This document shows, in pieces, positions 60,124-64,000 of a stretch of DNA of 64,000 nt. Within the stretch, counting starts at the first letter, position 1, and each line of letters begins with the position of its first letter. The notes under the pieces are model-generated. The model ran no database searches, was not told the DNA's origin, and saw only the letters and a program-made list of their open reading frames with translations. Source of the stretch: DASUPK01 sp963800285 (GTDB taxonomy: Bacteria > Actinomycetota > Thermoleophilia > Solirubrobacterales > 70-9). The stretch covers positions 301,134-365,133 of the forward strand of contig CAWDAL010000030.1 of NCBI GenBank assembly GCA_963800285.1, written 5' to 3'. Position numbers and translations under genes: made by a program.

Positions 60124-60187
60124 CGATCTGCGCTTGATGTAGCACGGCTTCGCTCACTACCCGAACCGGCGCTCTTGCGCAGAGCCG

Positions 60188-61540
60188 TTAGAGCGCCGAC
60201 GGATAGGTCTCGGGCGGCTCGGCCACTTCCCAGCCGGCCGTTCGCTCGAGCGGCTCCACCGCGCGTGTCTCGTCGATGTGGATGAGCGCGTCGAACTGGA
60301 AGGGGATCTGTGCGGAAAAGTAGTGGCTCTGGCGCTCCGTCTCGGGGCGGTAGATGACGCCGATCGCGCGCTCCAGCCGCGGCTGCCACAGGGCAAGACC
60401 GGCCTTGGTTCCGCGGAGCGGCAGCAGGAATCGAGGCTCTCCGAGCTGATGGAAGAGCGCCTCGTAGCTCTCTGGCAGCGCCGGGCGGACGCGCTTTCGT
60501 TCGGCAGGCGCGTCCCAGGCCGACGCGGCGGTGACGGTCCCCTCGAAGGTCGTGAATCCGACCAGGATGGTTCCGTCGGGGGGCCGCGAGCGGATCAGCT
60601 GTCCCAGGTTGACCTCGCCGCGGTCACCCATCTCGGTTCGTCTGGCGTCGCCGATGTGGGAGTTGTGCGCCCAGACCACCAGCTTGGCTCGCTCTCCGTG
60701 GCGTCCGTGGTGGGCGAGCAGGTTGCGGAGCGTGTCGGCCATGTGGGTGTCTCGCAGATTCCACGATGAGACGTGAGCCGAAAACATCGTCCGGTAGTAC
60801 TCCTCGGCGCGGGCGACCAGGCGCGCGTTCTGCTCGGCGTAGAACTGGTCGTCCTCGGCCGCCAAGCCGTCTCGGCGCAGGTAGCCGACCGAGTTGCGCT
60901 GCAGCTCCATCAGCTGCTCGACGACGCCGCGCTGGCACGGCTCGCTGATCCCGAGGCTCACGGCTCGCGCGTATTCCTGGCTCTCGCCGCCGAAGTGCTC
61001 GAAACACGCGTATCGCTCGCGGGCCCGGGCCGCCGCCGGCGGATCGATCTTCTCGAGGTAGGCGATCACCTCCTCGACCGAGGTGTAGAGGCTGTACAGG
61101 TCGAGCCCGTAGAACCCGGCGGCCTCGGCGGGACCGCAGCGGTCGTTGTGCGCACGGAGCCAGCCGACGAAGTCGAGCACCTCGGCGTTCCGCCACATCC
61201 AGGTGGGGAAACGTTGGAAGCCACGAAGCGCTTCCTCGGCATCCGCGTCCTCGGGGGCCCCGCGTACGTAGCGGTTGACCCGGTAGGCGTCGGGCCAGTC
61301 GGCCTCGACGGTGACGCCCGTGAAGCCCTTCTCCTCTATCAGCCTGCGCGTGATCAGGGCGCGCTCGCGGTAGAACTCGTGGCTGCCGTGGGAAGCCTCT
61401 CCGAGTAGGACAAGGCTGGCGTCGCCGATCTGCTCCAACAACGGGTCGTAGTCGTCCGCCAGGCCACCGAGGGGATGGATCTCCCCCGCAAGGACATCCA
61501 CCGTCCCGTCGCGATGCCCAGTTGACATCACCCCCGGCAT
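60188..61540 (-). CDS. Erythromycin-esterase-family protein
   Basis: A 450-residue protein of the erythromycin esterase-like family. The motif LVLLGEASHGSHEFYRERAL holds the catalytic histidine and glutamate; WAHNSHIGDARRTEMG and LVGFTTFEGTVTAA follow. In many bacteria this domain accompanies phosphoribosyltransferase and hydrolase domains, and those are present as a fusion at 62872. True macrolide resistance is unlikely to be its role. Starts at 61540 or 61528. Confidence 0.88.
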   Translation of the reverse strand: MPGVMSTGHRDGTVDVLAGEIHPLGGLADDYDPLLEQIGDASLVLLGEASHGSHEFYRERALITRRLIEEKGFTGVTVEADWPDAYRVNRYVRGAPEDADAEEALRGFQRFPTWMWRNAEVLDFVGWLRAHNDRCGPAEAAGFYGLDLYSLYTSVEEVIAYLEKIDPPAAARARERYACFEHFGGESQEYARAVSLGISEPCQRGVVEQLMELQRNSVGYLRRDGLAAEDDQFYAEQNARLVARAEEYYRTMFSAHVSSWNLRDTHMADTLRNLLAHHGRHGERAKLVVWAHNSHIGDARRTEMGDRGEVNLGQLIRSRPPDGTILVGFTTFEGTVTAASAWDAPAERKRVRPALPESYEALFHQLGEPRFLLPLRGTKAGLALWQPRLERAIGVIYRPETERQSHYFSAQIPFQFDALIHIDETRAVEPLERTAGWEVAEPPETYPSAL

Positions 61541-61545
61541 CGAGC

Positions 61546-61710
61546 TCAGCCTTGGGTCCCAGAACGGCTGGCCTGGTGCTCGGCCCGCAGGTTGAGGGGT
61601 TCCGAGGCGGAGATGACCGCGAGCCTTCGGCTCCCGCAGGCGCTGCAGACCTTAGGGGCGAGGCCTGCCGTGAAATGCTTTGACTTGCACTGGAGACAGA
61701 TGCTCAACAT
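61546..61710 (-). CDS. Small zinc-ribbon protein
   Basis: A 54-residue protein, MLSICLQCKSKHFTAGLAP then KVCSACGSRRLAV, with two CxxC knuckles. The start at 61710 has an excellent ribosome binding site (aaggagggtggatcg). It probably binds one zinc and may be a rubredoxin-like or regulatory peptide. It ends 6 bases before the esterase-family gene on the same strand. Confidence 0.65.
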   Translation of the reverse strand: MLSICLQCKSKHFTAGLAPKVCSACGSRRLAVISASEPLNLRAEHQASRSGTQG

Positions 61711-61841
61711 CGATCCACCCTCCTTTGACAATCGGTTCGCGACCCTACGCGTGCTGCGGGCACTCACCATCGGCGCCAGCCACTGATCGTCGTCCGTGGC
61801 GAATACGTACCTGCGAAAGCGGCTCGCCACCGCTGGTCGGT

Positions 61842-62159
61842 TTAGCTGCGCACGCCGCCGTGAAGCGCCGGACCTCGGGTTCCAACCCCAGGCCCGCCCC
61901 CGGCTCGCTGATCTTTCGGTTCGGCTCCGGTCCGACGCGCTCGATGAGTTTCGCTCTGAACCTCGCGTGAGCGCTCTACCGGGCACGCCGGCGATACCTC
62001 GGCCGAGGGTTTTCCATAGAGCCGCTCGTAGACCTCCCGCTCGACCTGCGCCGGATCCGCGGAGATCTGCTGCGCCTGATCGCCAGACTGCACCCAGCGT
62101 GACGCCACGAGCGCCAAGGCGATGGCGACAATCCCAAGCAAGGCGACGGCGATCAGCAC
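61842..62159 (-). CDS. Small membrane protein
   Basis: About 105 residues; one helix at the start (LIAVALLGIVAIALALVAS) followed by a charged segment ISADPAQVEREVYERLYGKP and a low-complexity tail. The helix and the acidic segment look real, but the tail suggests the frame may run past a lost stop. The start (GTG 62159) is uncertain and no clear ribosome binding site is seen. No family is recognised. Confidence 0.45.
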   Translation of the reverse strand: MLIAVALLGIVAIALALVASRWVQSGDQAQQISADPAQVEREVYERLYGKPSAEVSPACPVERSREVQSETHRARRTGAEPKDQRAGGGPGVGTRGPALHGGVRS

Positions 62160-62217
62160 CCAGCCGACCTCATGCGCGCTCGCGCGAACGGCTGCCGTCG
62201 GGGCCTGCGCTCGCCGG

Positions 62218-62448
62218 CTATTGCCCCTTCTCCCTCGAGTCGCCCAGGTGCTGCACGAACGCGTCAGAGCTGGGGAAGACCTCGGCCTCGTGGCCGTCCT
62301 CCCAGCGGACCAGGTACGGCGGCGTCCCTTGCTCGCCGAGCACCTTCAGGATCTCGCCGTCTTGCTGCGGCTCTCCCTGATGGTGCCCCCGGATCACAAG
62401 GCGATCGCCCGGCTTTGCGTGGAGCCCTAGCTGGCTATTTGGGGTCAT
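62218..62448 (-). CDS. DUF1918 domain protein
   Basis: A 76-residue protein with KPGDRLVIRGHHQGEPQQDG, EILKVLGEQGTPPYLVRWED and GHEAEVFPSSDA, matching the small SH3-like DUF1918 family, common in Actinobacteria. Its function is unknown. It lies among other tiny genes between the esterase-family and phosphoribosyltransferase genes. Confidence 0.82.
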   Translation of the reverse strand: MTPNSQLGLHAKPGDRLVIRGHHQGEPQQDGEILKVLGEQGTPPYLVRWEDGHEAEVFPSSDAFVQHLGDSREKGQ

Positions 62449-62504
62449 GGTGTCCTTTCACTCTGGGTAAACGCCGTTGAACGGTTCAGCCTCCCTCACC
62501 CGGG

Positions 62505-62738
62505 CTACGCACGGTCCTGAGCGGCAGGAACTCCGCCCGCATGTGCGCAGTGCGCCCCGCAGTAGAAGCTTCCGTTGGCCTCCACGCCATGGCCGACGAT
62601 CCTGCAACCGCACTGCCCGCAGGAGGGCGCGAGAGCATGAATCGCGCACTCGAAGCTGTCAAAGACGTGTCGCCCGTCGCCGGTCAGAAGCTCGAAGGAC
62701 TTGTCGTAGTCGTTGCCGCACACCTCGCATGTCGCCAT
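62505..62738 (-). CDS. Cysteine-rich small zinc/metal-binding protein
   Basis: A 77-residue protein with five cysteine clusters: ATCEVCGNDY, FDSFECAIHALAP, SCGQCGCRIVGHGVE and FYCGAHCAHAGG. The pattern is like bacterial metallothionein-type or treble-clef zinc proteins often seen near stress genes. It may store or buffer zinc or sense redox change. The ATG follows a purine-rich ribosome binding site (gaggcgaggaggta). Confidence 0.75.
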   Translation of the reverse strand: MATCEVCGNDYDKSFELLTGDGRHVFDSFECAIHALAPSCGQCGCRIVGHGVEANGSFYCGAHCAHAGGVPAAQDRA

Positions 62739-62871
62739 CGTCTACCTCCTCGCCTCAGGTCTCGGTCCACCGTAGCGATGGGTTCGTGCGCCGAAATCCG
62801 TAGTGGACCCGGACCCGGGGCCGAGTTGAGCACCGATGCCAGGCCGCTCCAGGCTCCCTAGGTTCGCCGCC

Positions 62872-64000
62872 ATGGCCGATCGATTGGCACTCTTTGCGGA
62901 CCGCCGAGATGCGGGTCGCAAGCTCGCGGAGGGGCTCGAACGGTTCCGGGCCGACGACCCGGTGATCTTGGCCCTCCCCCGAGGGGGCGTTCCGGTCGGT
63001 TACGAGATTGCCACGGCGTTGGAGGCTCCGCTCGACATCCTGCTCGTCCGCAAGCTCGGCGCGCCCTTCCAGCCCGAGTACGGCATCGGAGCGATCGCCG
63101 AGGGTGGCGTTCGTGTCATACGCACGGAGGACGTGGAGCTGATCGGCACGAGCGAAGAGGACCTCGAGACCCTCGTCGCCCGCGAGACCGCGGAGTTGGA
63201 CCGGCGCGCCCTCGTCTACCGCGGCGAGCGCGAGGCCCTGCCGATGGAGGGCCGCACCGTGATCGTCGTCGACGACGGGATAGCCACAGGGGGAACCGCT
63301 GTCGCCGCCGGACGCGTGCTGCGGGCCCGCGGCGCCGCTCGGGTGATCCTCGCGGTCCCGGTCGCCCCACCCGGAACCGAGGTGCGGCTCGCCGCCGAGT
63401 TCGACGAGGTCGTCTGCCTCGAGCAGCCCCACGGCTTCTTCGGCATCGGCCAGTTCTACGTCGATTTCGGACAGCTCGACGACCAGGGAGTGATCGACCT
63501 GCTCGCAGCCGCACACGAACCGGCACTCGCTGCCACGGGCGATCCGGTCACCGCCGACGATCCACCGCCACTCAAGTTGGCCGCCGAGATCGAGGCCGAG
63601 CCCGGGCTGCTCCTGAACGGCGATCTATGGGTGCCCGAGGGCGCCACAGGCCTGGTGATCTTCGCCCACGGAAGCGGCTCCAGCAGGCTCAGCCCCCGCA
63701 ACCGCGAGGTGGCGGCATCGCTCAACGAGAGGGGACTGGCGACGCTGCTGTTCGATCTGCTCACCGACGAGGAGGCCGGCGACCGCGCCAAGGTCTTCGA
63801 CATCGAGCTGCTCGCGGAGCGGCTCGCGGAAGTGACGCGCTGGTCGCAGGTCGAGCCAGGCATCGACGATCTTCCCCTCGGGTACTTCGGCGCCTCGACC
63901 GGTGCCGCCGCCGCGCTCTGCGCCGCCGCCGAGATCGACAGCGGTATCAGCGCGGTGGTCTCCCGGGGGGGACGACCGGATCTCGCCGCGCCGCGGCTGG
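62872..64000 (+). CDS. Phosphoribosyltransferase fused to alpha/beta hydrolase, 3'-truncated by window
   Basis: The frame is open from ATG 62872 to the window end (376 codons seen). Residues 1-215 are a type I phosphoribosyltransferase: ILALPRGGVPVGYEIA and the PRPP loop VIVVDDGIATGGTA. From about 240 a dienelactone-hydrolase-like domain begins (GLVIFAHGSGSSRLSPRN), with the nucleophile in LGYFGASTGAAAAL. The pairing is common in Actinobacteria next to erythromycin-esterase-like proteins, as here. Its substrate is unknown; a stress or dormancy role is often supposed from context. Confidence 0.88.
   Translation, partial: MADRLALFADRRDAGRKLAEGLERFRADDPVILALPRGGVPVGYEIATALEAPLDILLVRKLGAPFQPEYGIGAIAEGGVRVIRTEDVELIGTSEEDLETLVARETAELDRRALVYRGEREALPMEGRTVIVVDDGIATGGTAVAAGRVLRARGAARVILAVPVAPPGTEVRLAAEFDEVVCLEQPHGFFGIGQFYVDFGQLDDQGVIDLLAAAHEPALAATGDPVTADDPPPLKLAAEIEAEPGLLLNGDLWVPEGATGLVIFAHGSGSSRLSPRNREVAASLNERGLATLLFDLLTDEEAGDRAKVFDIELLAERLAEVTRWSQVEPGIDDLPLGYFGASTGAAAALCAAAEIDSGISAVVSRGGRPDLAAPRL

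Noticed and set aside
60188..61540. Macrolide resistance gene
   Set aside because: The family name comes from a few plasmid enzymes; chromosomal actinobacterial members beside phosphoribosyltransferases are not known to hydrolyse macrolides.

Overview
The window is a GC-rich chromosomal segment, most likely from an actinobacterium of the class Thermoleophilia (Solirubrobacterales-like). This rests on base composition, frequent GTG/TTG starts, a caa3-type cytochrome oxidase operon with ctaG, an aroK-aroB fusion, and a shikimate/mltG/ruvX/alaS gene order typical of Actinobacteria. The lineage is inferred, not proven. Both edges cut genes: a metal P-type ATPase at the left and a phosphoribosyltransferase-hydrolase fusion at the right.

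1-4.7 kb: end of a P1B ATPase, a graveyard of broken genes (a PPK2 polyphosphate kinase and two SnoaL-like fragments), and an intact GNAT-AAA+ fusion protein. A ~117-bp imperfect direct repeat brackets this segment. 4.7-16 kb: an aerobic respiration block. The minus-strand operon cupredoxin-ctaC-ctaD-ctaE-ctaG-small membrane protein encodes the oxidase and an assembly factor. It is flanked by two copies of a [heme O synthase, small membrane protein, Sco-like] module that have decayed in a complementary way: the left copy lost ctaB, the right copy lost the other two genes. TlpA-like and canonical Sco1 genes for copper-site assembly sit inside the right copy.

16-20.5 kb: a secreted S15/CocE-type hydrolase whose start codon lies in a perfect dyad, and a CPA2 antiporter. 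20.5-40.7 kb: a mostly minus-strand housekeeping region (pepQ, aroQ, aroKB, aroC, prepilin peptidase, htrA, aroE, mltG, ruvX, a five-gene oligopeptide ABC transporter, alaS, a VWA protein and an IscU-MnmA fusion). Many genes overlap by 1-13 bases, which suggests translational coupling. The shikimate genes aroQ, aroKB, aroC and aroE together cover most of the route to chorismate.

41-52.4 kb: a small SnoaL-like gene with an apparent AUA start, an unknown multi-span membrane protein, NagZ-like glycosidase, aspS-hisS, an MprF/DUF2156 protein, an MBL hydrolase, formimidoyltransferase, an M29-type aminopeptidase and a RibD-like reductase, ending in a tRNA-Met(CAU) gene. 52.4-57.1 kb: a 4.6-kb segment bounded by a 58-bp direct repeat of the tRNA 3' half, the hallmark of site-specific integration. 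It carries an FtsX-type ABC exporter, its TetR regulator with a clear operator, and a HicAB toxin-antitoxin pair, but no integrase. 57.3-64 kb: a stress-type accessory cluster with a Na,K-ATPase-like P-type pump, an erythromycin-esterase-family protein, several tiny zinc-binding or membrane proteins, DUF1918, and the phosphoribosyltransferase-hydrolase fusion.
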